In this document: piece after piece, positions 1 to 7,550 of the stretch
Layout: every line of letters starts with the position of its first letter
Numbering within the stretch: the stretch's first letter is position 1
Assembly (NCBI GenBank): GCA_938001995.1
Contig: CALLAV010000167.1
Location: 1-20,050, forward strand
Direction of reading: 5' to 3'
Origin: an uncultured Amylibacter sp.
Lineage (GTDB): Bacteria; Pseudomonadota; Alphaproteobacteria; Rhodobacterales; Rhodobacteraceae
Length of the DNA: 20,050 nt
Made by a program: the position numbers and the translations under genes
The notes under the pieces: generated by a model
The model's database searches: none
What the model saw: the letters and a program-made list of their open reading frames with translations, nothing else
Told to the model about the DNA's origin: nothing

Positions 1-482
1 TTAATCTCACCAAGGAAGTTTTGCAGCCGTGATAGGTAAGCTTTGAACTCCAGAAAATCGAAGTGAACCTTGGCTTTTTTACGCTTGCTCACATCCGTCA
101 GCTTCCACTGATCCGTGGTTTGCGCGATGGCGTGGGACACAAAACTATCCAAAGGATTGCGTGTTAGAACAATTTTGGCGCATTCAGGATCATTCAAACA
201 ATGTTTCAGCACGCGCGGGTCATGATCCGAAAACAGACGGAACCCGGGCAATGTGTCTTTTTCCTTGGAAATCATGCGATTGAGCAACCGTTGCGGTTTG
301 ACTTCGCGGTCTTGCATATTCACGCCAAAAGCTTCGTGCTGGTTGAGAAACCCGATAAAATGCGGATTAAACAGCTCGCCGTGGCTGGAAAAACTCTCAA
401 ACAATTGAATATTTTGCTCAAACAGGTTCGACCCGGTCCGCATGTTCCCGAGCAGAACAAAGTATTTGAATTTTTCTGTCAT
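1..482 (-). CDS. PAPS-dependent sulfotransferase (NodH/Stf0-like), C-terminus cut by window edge
   Basis: The reading frame starts at the ATG at 482-480 and stays open to base 3, giving about 160 residues; the rest lies outside the window. Residues 8-20 (FVLLGNMRTGSNL) have the form of the 5'-phosphosulfate-binding loop near the N-terminus of PAPS sulfotransferases, and residues 104-116 (IVLTRNPLDSFVS, with R108 and S113) match the 3'-phosphate-binding motif. Such enzymes transfer sulfate from PAPS to a hydroxyl of a sugar or other small acceptor in the cytoplasm, leaving PAP. The start directly abuts the stop of the upstream glycosyltransferase (TAGATG), so translation is probably coupled. 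The context of glycosyltransferases and cysQ suggests a glycan acceptor, which is inference. Acceptor and completeness cannot be judged here. Confidence 0.85.
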   Translation of the reverse strand, partial: MTEKFKYFVLLGNMRTGSNLFEQNIQLFESFSSHGELFNPHFIGFLNQHEAFGVNMQDREVKPQRLLNRMISKEKDTLPGFRLFSDHDPRVLKHCLNDPECAKIVLTRNPLDSFVSHAIAQTTDQWKLTDVSKRKKAKVHFDFLEFKAYLSRLQNFLGEI

Positions 483-2189
483 CTACTTCACCACATACGG
501 CTTTTCAAAAACCGTGTCCTGCTTTTTCTTATCCTTCGGTTTGGCCGAGGGTTCGTATTCGATGTTCAAACCATGATTGCGCAGTTTACGCGCCAAATTG
601 TCGAGCCCATCTAAATTCGCGCGTTCTGGCATAATCTTCAGGCTGTTTGGTGACACGCTTGGCAAATGATCTATCGCCGTCATCAGCGTCTTTGCGGGAT
701 GCGCGAGCATATCTGCCAAATCAATTGTGACCAGTTTAGCCTTGGCTGTTTCTTTTTCAAACTCCGCCAGAAAGCGGCGCTCTAGGCGATAAAAGCGTTT
801 GGCATTGGCCAGTTGGTTTTCAAAAGAGCTGGATTTTTGCAGCACCTCAACCAACCACGAATGCCGAATAAGAACCACATGCGCTTTCTTGTCGTGGGCC
901 AATGTGCCAACAATCCGTGGGTTATCACGGAAGTCATACATCAGGCTTTGGTGCTGGTCTCGTTGCCCCCACAACAAATTGGCTAAATAGCCTTTTGGGT
1001 TGCGGTTCCGCACCTTCGGTTCAGCAGGTAAATTACCCACGAAATCAGACTTCGCATCAACACGTCCTACACTTGCGCGTGCAAATACGCTGCCATGAGA
1101 CACGGTATCGGTATTGGTTTCGATCCAATCAGGAAAATTCTCGTAAATTCCTCTGAAGCCCACAAAAACAGTGAACGGTGCAACAGACGCACCTGTGCGT
1201 TCGGCCCGATCATACGGAAAACGCCCTTGATGGAACCGTCCTTCGCCGCCTTCGCAGCGCAAGATATCCGCTTGTTCAAACTTCTCGTCAAACGCTTTTG
1301 GATCAGCACCAGACATGGGTTGGTTTGCACGTTTTTCGTCCAAAAGACTCGAATATAATTTGTCCGCACCTGTCCAGATTTTCCGCGCCCAAAAACAATC
1401 GGATTGCGTCAACTCTTTCAAATGGTCGTCATACAGAACAAACGGTTTGCCCAGATAGTCGAACTTTGAAAACGTCAATGAACGGGATTCAATCGACTTT
1501 GAATGCAACCGCGCCAACGTCTGGAAATAGCTTTCGTCAGGGATCCAAGACCAATTGAAATACGCATCAAAGTAGGGCCGTTTCGGATCGTTAATGATCG
1601 CACGCAATGTCTTTGCCGTTAGGCTCCACCACTGCGAACCGATATGCGGCACCAGCGGTTCGGGAATTTTGCGTTTGATTTTTGCCCAGCGCTGAATGTC
1701 CACAAGCCGATCAAACGCGCGGCGTTGTTTGCGCCACGAAAACGGGAAGTAAAAGGTAAAACGCTCTTCGTTCAGACCATCCTTCACCCAATAGTTGTTC
1801 TTCACAGATACAGATTCGATGTAGTCCACACCAGAATTGCGGTTCAAGAACCGCTTCATTTGACGCACGGGGCGGATCGGCAGGCAAGACCCGCTGATCA
1901 GCGACACATGGCTTAGGTCACCAAACGTATCCAACAATTTTTCTGACGCATCTAGCGTCGCTTGTACCAACGAAAATTCGCCCCATTCACAGGCAGTGCG
2001 TTTTGACAAAACCACCACATTTTCGAAACTCTGCACATCTGCCTTAAAACGATTGTAATCGTCCAAACTGACCTTTTTGTCGATGTGAACAGCAACCGCA
2101 CAATCTTCGCTGGACAAATGTTGCGCCAGTTCCGCCACACGATGCAAATCGGTATGCGCCAAGATGACAAAGCCTAAGCGCACATTCAT
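483..2189 (-). CDS. GT14-type (core-2/I-branching) glycosyltransferase fused to a sulfotransferase-like C-terminal domain
   Basis: Residues 1 to about 270 look like the GT14 beta-1,6-N-acetylglucosaminyl/xylosyltransferase family: N-terminal GFVILAHTD, VHIDKK (34-39), a SGSCLPIRP segment (99-107), GSQWWSL (184-190) and PDESYFQT (217-224), which probably carries the catalytic acid. It is likely to add a branching sugar to a surface glycan. Residues about 300-540 form a second domain that I align by eye with the neighbouring sulfotransferase (shared SHG at 364-366, NPR at 423-425, VLIR at 439-442) but with its PAPS loop eroded. The tail is lysine-rich. I take ATG 2189 as start (568 residues): it gives an ATGA overlap with the upstream gene, whereas a TTG two codons earlier lacks that support. 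No membrane segment or signal peptide is seen. The sugar donor and product are unknown. Confidence 0.8.
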   Translation of the reverse strand: MNVRLGFVILAHTDLHRVAELAQHLSSEDCAVAVHIDKKVSLDDYNRFKADVQSFENVVVLSKRTACEWGEFSLVQATLDASEKLLDTFGDLSHVSLISGSCLPIRPVRQMKRFLNRNSGVDYIESVSVKNNYWVKDGLNEERFTFYFPFSWRKQRRAFDRLVDIQRWAKIKRKIPEPLVPHIGSQWWSLTAKTLRAIINDPKRPYFDAYFNWSWIPDESYFQTLARLHSKSIESRSLTFSKFDYLGKPFVLYDDHLKELTQSDCFWARKIWTGADKLYSSLLDEKRANQPMSGADPKAFDEKFEQADILRCEGGEGRFHQGRFPYDRAERTGASVAPFTVFVGFRGIYENFPDWIETNTDTVSHGSVFARASVGRVDAKSDFVGNLPAEPKVRNRNPKGYLANLLWGQRDQHQSLMYDFRDNPRIVGTLAHDKKAHVVLIRHSWLVEVLQKSSSFENQLANAKRFYRLERRFLAEFEKETAKAKLVTIDLADMLAHPAKTLMTAIDHLPSVSPNSLKIMPERANLDGLDNLARKLRNHGLNIEYEPSAKPKDKKKQDTVFEKPYVVK

Positions 2190-3196
2190 GCCCAATTCCC
2201 TCGCGCCATCAGACCCAAATCTTCAAGTTGACGCCAATCCTGATATTCGCTGGACTGTTCGTTCCACAACAAAAGATCACCGTTCAACTGCTTTAGATAG
2301 GTGCGGTACTCACGGCTTGCAGCATAGTGTTGTTTACGCTTCATTTCCTCTTCTGCTTTTTCGGAAAAGGTATTCATGAACTTGGTATGGAGCAAAACGC
2401 CACACGGTTTCTGCCCTCCCCATTCGTCGTAAACAAGGTTCAAACCACGAGGCAAAAGTGTGTGGGTCGAACTGACGTAAACATAGCCCTTAGACCATTT
2501 CACCAGTGGGGTTTTGTTCAATGCTGGGGCAAATTGTGGCTTGTCACGGAAAAACGATCGCAGACGGGGACCGCCCTGAATCCACAGGTTTCCGTATTTC
2601 TTGTTCTTTTCGATAAAGTAGTTCGACGCATCAAAATAAGACGCTGTCTGAACGGGATTTTTGCCTTCACGAATACGAGCGTGTTGGATTTTTCCTTTGG
2701 GGTACATGTCCAAAAGCATCGTACCGAAAGACTTGATCGACGACGCATCCAGCCAATCCGTTAAAGCGCGCAACGGGCGCGTGTCACAGAACGGGTAGAC
2801 CAGCATTTCATCCACATCGACCACAAGAACCCAGTGCCCATCTGCATATTTTGCCTTCAAGCCGTTCAACCAGTCGACACCAAATTTGGATCGTTTGTAG
2901 GACGCCGTTGTGGTCCAAACAGACGTGTCGGGCTGGTCTTGCAAATACTCGCGCCCGCCATCTGTGCTGTCGTTGTCCACAAAGAAAAAATGGTTCACAC
3001 CCAGCTTGCGATAGTAGTCGAGAAAATACGGAAGGCGGGCTTTTTCATTTCGAAGCGTCGAAAAAACGAGGATATCCGTCGGAGCGATTTGCTTGGTTCG
3101 ATCAACAACACACGTCAATTCGCGACGCTTGCGCAAGGCGCGCACTCGCCGACGTTTGCGTTCAATCCGCAATTTATATCGACTCCATAAACTCAT
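2186..3196 (-). CDS. GT2-type glycosyltransferase (Glyco_tranf_2_4/GT92-like)
   Basis: This 336-residue protein has a very basic N-terminus (about residues 8-25, rich in Arg/Lys) followed by a GT-A-like domain. Residues 41-50 (DILVFSTLRN), 74-80 (DNDSTDG) and 126-132 (VDVDEML) correspond to the strand-loop pattern and the DxD metal/nucleotide-sugar site of the Glyco_tranf_2_4 family. It presumably transfers a sugar during assembly of the same surface glycan as its neighbours; donor and acceptor cannot be read from the sequence. There is no transmembrane segment; the basic N-terminus could associate with the membrane, which is inference. The ATG at 3196 has no strong ribosome site. The TGA stop overlaps the ATG of the GT14 gene (ATGA), indicating coupling, and a 33-base gap separates it from the upstream GT4 gene. 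Confidence 0.82.
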   Translation of the reverse strand: MSLWSRYKLRIERKRRRVRALRKRRELTCVVDRTKQIAPTDILVFSTLRNEKARLPYFLDYYRKLGVNHFFFVDNDSTDGGREYLQDQPDTSVWTTTASYKRSKFGVDWLNGLKAKYADGHWVLVVDVDEMLVYPFCDTRPLRALTDWLDASSIKSFGTMLLDMYPKGKIQHARIREGKNPVQTASYFDASNYFIEKNKKYGNLWIQGGPRLRSFFRDKPQFAPALNKTPLVKWSKGYVYVSSTHTLLPRGLNLVYDEWGGQKPCGVLLHTKFMNTFSEKAEEEMKRKQHYAASREYRTYLKQLNGDLLLWNEQSSEYQDWRQLEDLGLMARGNWA

Positions 3197-3229
3197 AGGG
3201 CCTGACTACTCGTGAAATACCTGCTGTGC

Positions 3230-4441
3230 CTAAGTATCACCGAAAACATGGCAGAAATGTGAATCCCAACGGGGGATAGACTTCAACTTGGGGGCTAAAC
3301 CCGTTGTATCAAGACCGTTTTTGGTCTTTTGTGCAACACTCTGGATCGTTTCGGCCCAAATGTCTGCATCGTTCACATTCAGGAAAGCTGCCCCGTCTCC
3401 AAGGATTTCACGGAACACAGGCAGGTCAGAACAAATAACGGGAACACCCATCTGCGCGGCTTCGAGCGCGGGTAAACCAAATCCTTCGGCAAAGCTTGGG
3501 AACAAAAGGCCAGCGCTTTGGGCAATTTCTTTACCCAACTCTTTGTCGTTGATATCGGACGCTTCAAAGATATGCTTACCCATCAAAGGTGAGGTGTCTA
3601 GAAAGGCAAAAACGTCTTCGTTATTCCACCCGCGCCGACCAATTATGTGCAAGCCAGGAACATCATCAGTAGGCAAAGACTTCGCTAGGTTTTCCCAAAT
3701 CCTCAACAATAACATATGGTTCTTACGTGGCTCGATTGTGCCAAGACAGACAAAATACGGCTGTGCGTTGCGTGGGTTTCTAGGGGTTTGCATCGGTTCC
3801 ACACCAAGATGCGCAACAACTGTTTCAGGGTCCGCACCCCATGTACTGAAATAGTGTTTCACCCGCGCTTCGGTGTCCGCAGAATTGCAAATGATCCGAT
3901 CCGAATGGCGCGCCAAGGATTGCATCCGCGTTTGAAACTGCTCGGTGATACCGTCCCGCGTGTATTCAGGAAAATCCAGCGGGATCATGTCATGCACCAT
4001 CGCCGTGATTTTCGCGCATCCAGCTTTTGAGACTGCGGACAAAAATAGGTCCGTCAGATTGCTATGCCCGACGTTCACATATTCCACACCTTGCAGCGCA
4101 TTACCCCCAAACAAACTATTTGGATCAGGCGATGTTTTGATCGCCACCGCGCGAAAATACTGCCGCGCCTGACGCTGTTCTTTGGGTAGTTTCAACCGAT
4201 AGAAATCGCGCATGCCCAAACGCCCAAGAGTGCGTCCGTTTTGCAAGGTGGACATGCCCGCCACAGCATCTTTGGCGTTTAAGAGGACATAGTCTTTGCC
4301 CATCTTTGCCACAGCCAAACAAGCGGGATCGCGTGCAGATAGTTCGGACAAATACGCGATTTCAACACGATCTATGCCCGTTGGCTTCCCCCGCCCAATG
4401 CGAGAGATAAATCGCGTTATATCAATTAGGTATCGCGTCAT
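3230..4441 (-). CDS. GT4-family (GT-B fold) glycosyltransferase
   Basis: A 403-residue GT-B glycosyltransferase. The C-terminal half has the classic GT4 signatures: LGTIEPRKN at 233-241 (donor-domain start, basic residues contacting the nucleotide-sugar phosphates), HIIGRRGW at 265-272, and AEGFGLPALEA at 318-328 (the E-x7-E motif). The N-terminus (MTRYLIDITR) resembles mannosyltransferase-like members of O-antigen/capsule clusters. It retains stereochemistry by family rule; the sugar is not known. I place the start at ATG 4441. The longer reading frame from TTG 4477 runs through the galU terminator hairpin and adds residues unlike the family. No good Shine-Dalgarno is visible. It lies after the galU terminator, so it needs read-through or a promoter in the short gap. 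Confidence 0.88.
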   Translation of the reverse strand: MTRYLIDITRFISRIGRGKPTGIDRVEIAYLSELSARDPACLAVAKMGKDYVLLNAKDAVAGMSTLQNGRTLGRLGMRDFYRLKLPKEQRQARQYFRAVAIKTSPDPNSLFGGNALQGVEYVNVGHSNLTDLFLSAVSKAGCAKITAMVHDMIPLDFPEYTRDGITEQFQTRMQSLARHSDRIICNSADTEARVKHYFSTWGADPETVVAHLGVEPMQTPRNPRNAQPYFVCLGTIEPRKNHMLLLRIWENLAKSLPTDDVPGLHIIGRRGWNNEDVFAFLDTSPLMGKHIFEASDINDKELGKEIAQSAGLLFPSFAEGFGLPALEAAQMGVPVICSDLPVFREILGDGAAFLNVNDADIWAETIQSVAQKTKNGLDTTGLAPKLKSIPRWDSHFCHVFGDT

Positions 4442-4457
4442 AGTTAAAGACTTAAAC

Positions 4458-4488
4458 GAAAAAGGCCGAGGCAACAAATGCCCCGGCC
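4458..4488 (-). terminator. Rho-independent terminator of galU
   Basis: A 10-base-pair stem (4464-4473 with 4479-4488; one A-C mismatch at 4469/4483) closes the five-base loop ACAAA. On the minus strand it is followed by a T-run (plus-strand A's at 4459-4463). It sits 22 bases beyond the galU stop and in front of the GT4 gene, so it ends or attenuates the galU transcript. Confidence 0.85.
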
Positions 4489-4510
4489 CAAAATTTCAAA
4501 TGCAAAAGAA

Positions 4511-5404
4511 TTATTGTGCTGCACGTCGCGATTCAACGGCCTCAACCAAGAAGTCCATGAACTCGGCGGACAAATCACCACGGGCAAGACCGTAGGCAAC
4601 AGTCGCCTGCAAGAAACCAGCCTTTGAACCACAGTCATAACGCTGACCTTCAAACCGGAAGCCGTACACGTTGTCAGAGTTTTCGATCTCTTTAGCGATT
4701 GCGTCTGTCAGTTGGATTTCCCCACCTGCACCGCGTTCTTGCGTGTCCAAGTTGTTCAAAATCTGTGGCGTCAGAATGTAACGGCCAATCACAGCAAGGT
4801 TCGATGGCGCGTCTTCGGGCTTGGGTTTTTCAACCATGCCTTTGACCGACACAAGCGAGCCCATGTCCTCTTTGATATCCAGCAAACCGTAAGATGATGC
4901 TTTGTTTGGTGCCACTTCCATGGCTGCAACAATGTTGCCGCCCGTGTTTTCATGCGCATCCACCATCTGTTTCAGAACTGGCTTTTCGGACGCAATCACA
5001 TCGTCTGTCAGGATAACAGCAAACGGTTCATCCGCGATCAGGCGACGGGCACACCAAACAGCGTGACCCAAACCCAGTGCCTCGCGTTGACGAACATAGG
5101 CAATTTCACCGCTGTCCATTGTGGATTTCATCAGGATATCTAGCAAATCGTCTTTGCCTTTGGCTTTCAACGATTGCTCCAACTGCGGTGCGCCGTCGAA
5201 GTAATCTTCGAGCGCGCCTTTGCCACGGGACGTGACAAAAATAAATTCTTCAATCCCTGCGTCGCGGGCTTCGTCAATCGCATACTGGATCAACGGCTTG
5301 TCTACCAAACATAGGATTTCTTTTGGGATACTCTTGGTTGCTGGCAGGAACCGTGTTCCCAATCCCGCAACAGGAAAAATAGCCTTCGTTACTCGTTTCT
5401 TCAT
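4511..5404 (-). CDS. galU: UTP--glucose-1-phosphate uridylyltransferase
   Basis: Makes UDP-glucose from UTP and glucose-1-phosphate in the cytoplasm, feeding glycan synthesis. The 297-residue length fits bacterial GalU. Visible signatures are the nucleotide-binding AGLGTRFLPATK (13-24), KEILCLVDKPLIQ (28-40), RQREALGLGHAV (105-116), LTDD (132-135), VEKP (191-194), GGEIQLTD (227-234) and DCGSKAGF (257-264). The start ATG at 5404 has AAGGGG about eight bases upstream. A terminator follows the gene, and a 68-base gap separates it from the upstream GT2 gene, so it may be a single-gene unit with its own promoter; I see no convincing -35/-10. Confidence in function is high. Confidence 0.97.
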   Translation of the reverse strand: MKKRVTKAIFPVAGLGTRFLPATKSIPKEILCLVDKPLIQYAIDEARDAGIEEFIFVTSRGKGALEDYFDGAPQLEQSLKAKGKDDLLDILMKSTMDSGEIAYVRQREALGLGHAVWCARRLIADEPFAVILTDDVIASEKPVLKQMVDAHENTGGNIVAAMEVAPNKASSYGLLDIKEDMGSLVSVKGMVEKPKPEDAPSNLAVIGRYILTPQILNNLDTQERGAGGEIQLTDAIAKEIENSDNVYGFRFEGQRYDCGSKAGFLQATVAYGLARGDLSAEFMDFLVEAVESRRAAQ

Positions 5405-5472
5405 AGTGTACCCCTTGTTAACAACACTTTTCTCAGACTGATCTACGCACTACCCTCGCACGCAATGGTTAA

Positions 5473-6765
5473 TCAGCTACCGCCAGTTTTTGTCTTTTCT
5501 AAGACGAAATTACGAAAAACTTTAATTGTTCGTAGGTTCGTTCCCGGAAAAATGCTGCTTGCTCGCTCAAATTCAATTCGAACCCTCTCCCCAAGTCTTT
5601 TTGCTTGGAACATCGGATCCGACCTCTTTGACCTACCAAACAATCCACCCTTTTGCATCCAAAAACCACGCACATCGTAGCTACGCTTGTGGAACAAAGT
5701 GGTGATCGAAAAAATCATAACAAGGGTGGGAGTATGAATCTTCGCGTTTTTAAGTGTGCGCGCTAACAAACGGCGGCGCGACAGAGTGCTGCCACCGATG
5801 ACTTCGAACGTGTGTGGGGTGCTGTGGCCGAAGGGCTGAAACTGTCTTTCAACAGGTCTTGATTGCCTAGCGCTTTCGTCCAAAGGAGCCTCAAAACCAC
5901 TGTGCAATGACGCCATCAACCGCGTCACGTCGTGCGGTTCAATGCGGCCGTCCACCATCAAACTGATTAGGCGGTTTCTTTGGTCTTTGGCAAAAGCATT
6001 CAGCGACGTCGCATGGGTCGCAGGGTCTGCGTGGTTGTGCAAAAATCGCTTCTTGCTCGCACCTAAATCCACGAGCGTTTTGGGAACGCGCGCATCGGAC
6101 CGCTGCTCGCTTTCCTCAAAGCCGTGATGCACTTGCGCGAACGGAACAAAGGCACTGTCATACCCCGCATCTGCCAAACGTTTGCAAACATCGGTTTCAT
6201 CTAGAAAGAACCGAAACCCTTCGTCAAAATTACCTACCCCATTCATTGCCGTCCTACGAAACGCACAGTTTGTGCCCTGCATTTTGGCGAACTGCGCCCC
6301 ATCGTACGGAACGACAGTAAACGGCTGCGTTTCATCCACATTCAATGGGTAATCATCGCCGCATGCATCGCAGAGCAGCCCGCGCCATTGGTAATCGATC
6401 CCATTGCGCCCCCGCACAAAGCCACCTGCACTTGCCACTTTTGGATTTTTAAAAGGCTGTACCAGTCGCTCTAACCATTGCGGATCAGGTACAGCATCAT
6501 CATCGCAAAACGCGATTACTTCACCGCGCGCGGCAGCGATTCCGATGTTCCGCGCGGTTGAAATATTCCGTTCCATACACTGCAAATGGCAGATGTTTTC
6601 AGCAAATGGTAAATCAGACAGAAACGCACCATCGGGCGAATCTGACACCACAATCACTTCGAAATCTGTGTAGGTTTGAAATCGCAACGACGACACTGTG
6701 CGACGCAAAGACGTTTGCCGTTTCCGACTGACAATGACCAAACTGACCGTTGGCTGCTGGCTCAT
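5473..6765 (-). CDS. GT2-family glycosyltransferase with uncharacterised C-terminal extension
   Basis: The N-terminal ~220 residues are a standard GT2 (GT-A) domain: VSLVIVSRKR (7-16), ARNIGIAAARG (71-81), a CDDDAVPD stretch with the metal-binding acidic residues at 88-90, GTNCAFRR (164-171) and the acidic DETDVC (189-194) at the position of the catalytic ED motif. The remaining ~200 residues belong to no domain I recognise; they include an Arg-rich segment and a short hydrophobic stretch near 348-356 (LVMIFSITT) that could lie against the membrane. It probably adds a sugar to the surface polysaccharide. Its ATG overlaps the kdsB-like stop (ATGA), so it is translated in the same operon as kdsB and cysQ. 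Donor and acceptor are unknown. Confidence 0.87.
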   Translation of the reverse strand: MSQQPTVSLVIVSRKRQTSLRRTVSSLRFQTYTDFEVIVVSDSPDGAFLSDLPFAENICHLQCMERNISTARNIGIAAARGEVIAFCDDDAVPDPQWLERLVQPFKNPKVASAGGFVRGRNGIDYQWRGLLCDACGDDYPLNVDETQPFTVVPYDGAQFAKMQGTNCAFRRTAMNGVGNFDEGFRFFLDETDVCKRLADAGYDSAFVPFAQVHHGFEESEQRSDARVPKTLVDLGASKKRFLHNHADPATHATSLNAFAKDQRNRLISLMVDGRIEPHDVTRLMASLHSGFEAPLDESARQSRPVERQFQPFGHSTPHTFEVIGGSTLSRRRLLARTLKNAKIHTPTLVMIFSITTLFHKRSYDVRGFWMQKGGLFGRSKRSDPMFQAKRLGERVRIEFERASSIFPGTNLRTIKVFRNFVLEKTKTGGS

Positions 6766-7547
6766 TCAAGCCCTAACTGCACAAGAAACTTTTCGACCCG
6801 AGGCACGTCTTCGGGATTGTTCAATTCCCAAAACTCTTGGCCAGGATTTTCCACTTCGACACATTGAACATGCAATCCATTTTCCATGAAACGCAGTTGT
6901 TCCAGCCCTTCTTGTTTTTCCAAAAACCCTTCGGGCAGCGCTGCGTAATCACGTAAAGATGCAGGGCGATAGGCATACACGCCGACGTGGTGATACACAG
7001 GCACATCTAACGTGGGTGCGAAGGGAATGACCTCTTTGGAGAAATATAGCGCGCGTTTGTCTTTGTCGAAAACCACTGTCGTTCCACCAACACGGTCATT
7101 TTTGCGATCTTCCTTGAAGCTCGCCAAGGCCTCTTTAGAACACAGCAAAATCGGCGTCGCCACATGAGCATGGGGCGCGGCCTTTAGGCCCTCAACCAGC
7201 TTTTCAACAAACCAAGGCGGCGTCAGCGGAGCATCGCCCTGCAAATTCGCAACAATGTCGTATTCTTCATCAAGCCGTTCAATAACGTCGGCGCAGCGTT
7301 CGGTTCCGTTGCGACAAGATTCAGAAGTCATCACAACCTCTGCGCCAAATGCCTCTGCCGCGTTTTTGATGCGGTCGTCATCAGTTGCCACAACCACACG
7401 ATCAGCGCCATTTACTTTCATCGCAGCATCCCAACTGCGACGGATCAGGCTTTTCGCTTCACCGCTCGCACCACGCAATTCGACAAGCGGTTTTCCTGGA
7501 TACCGAGTAGATGCGTAACGCGCAGGGATAACGATCAGCGTGGACAT
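6762..7547 (-). CDS. kdsB: 3-deoxy-manno-octulosonate cytidylyltransferase (CMP-KDO synthetase), divergent
   Basis: A 261-residue CMP-sugar synthetase resembling KdsB, which activates KDO with CTP for lipopolysaccharide core or the poly-KDO linker of capsules. The N-terminus has the CTP-binding VIPARYASTRYPGKPL (6-21); VVVATDDD (51-58), NGTERCADV (80-88), NLQGDAPLTPP (101-111), RALYFSKEVIPF (165-176) and HHVGVYAYRP (186-195) follow the family order. It departs from typical KdsB in two places: QGDEP is QGDAP, and the GVDTPED motif near the C-terminus reads ELNNPED (241-247), so one usual metal-binding Asp is Asn. The start is taken as ATG 7547 rather than the TTG directly before it, leaving a three-base gap to cysQ. 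It could act on KDO or a related ulosonate. Confidence 0.88.
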   Translation of the reverse strand: MSTLIVIPARYASTRYPGKPLVELRGASGEAKSLIRRSWDAAMKVNGADRVVVATDDDRIKNAAEAFGAEVVMTSESCRNGTERCADVIERLDEEYDIVANLQGDAPLTPPWFVEKLVEGLKAAPHAHVATPILLCSKEALASFKEDRKNDRVGGTTVVFDKDKRALYFSKEVIPFAPTLDVPVYHHVGVYAYRPASLRDYAALPEGFLEKQEGLEQLRFMENGLHVQCVEVENPGQEFWELNNPEDVPRVEKFLVQLGLE

Positions 7548-7550
7548 CAA

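Noticed and set aside
201..614. 137-codon plus-strand frame at the left end
   Set aside because: It lies opposite the sulfotransferase and the end of the GT14 gene, both of which have recognisable motifs and coupled starts.
4442..4477. N-terminal extension of the GT4 protein from TTG 4477
   Set aside because: It would start within the galU terminator hairpin and adds residues that do not look like the family; the ATG at 4441 fits better.
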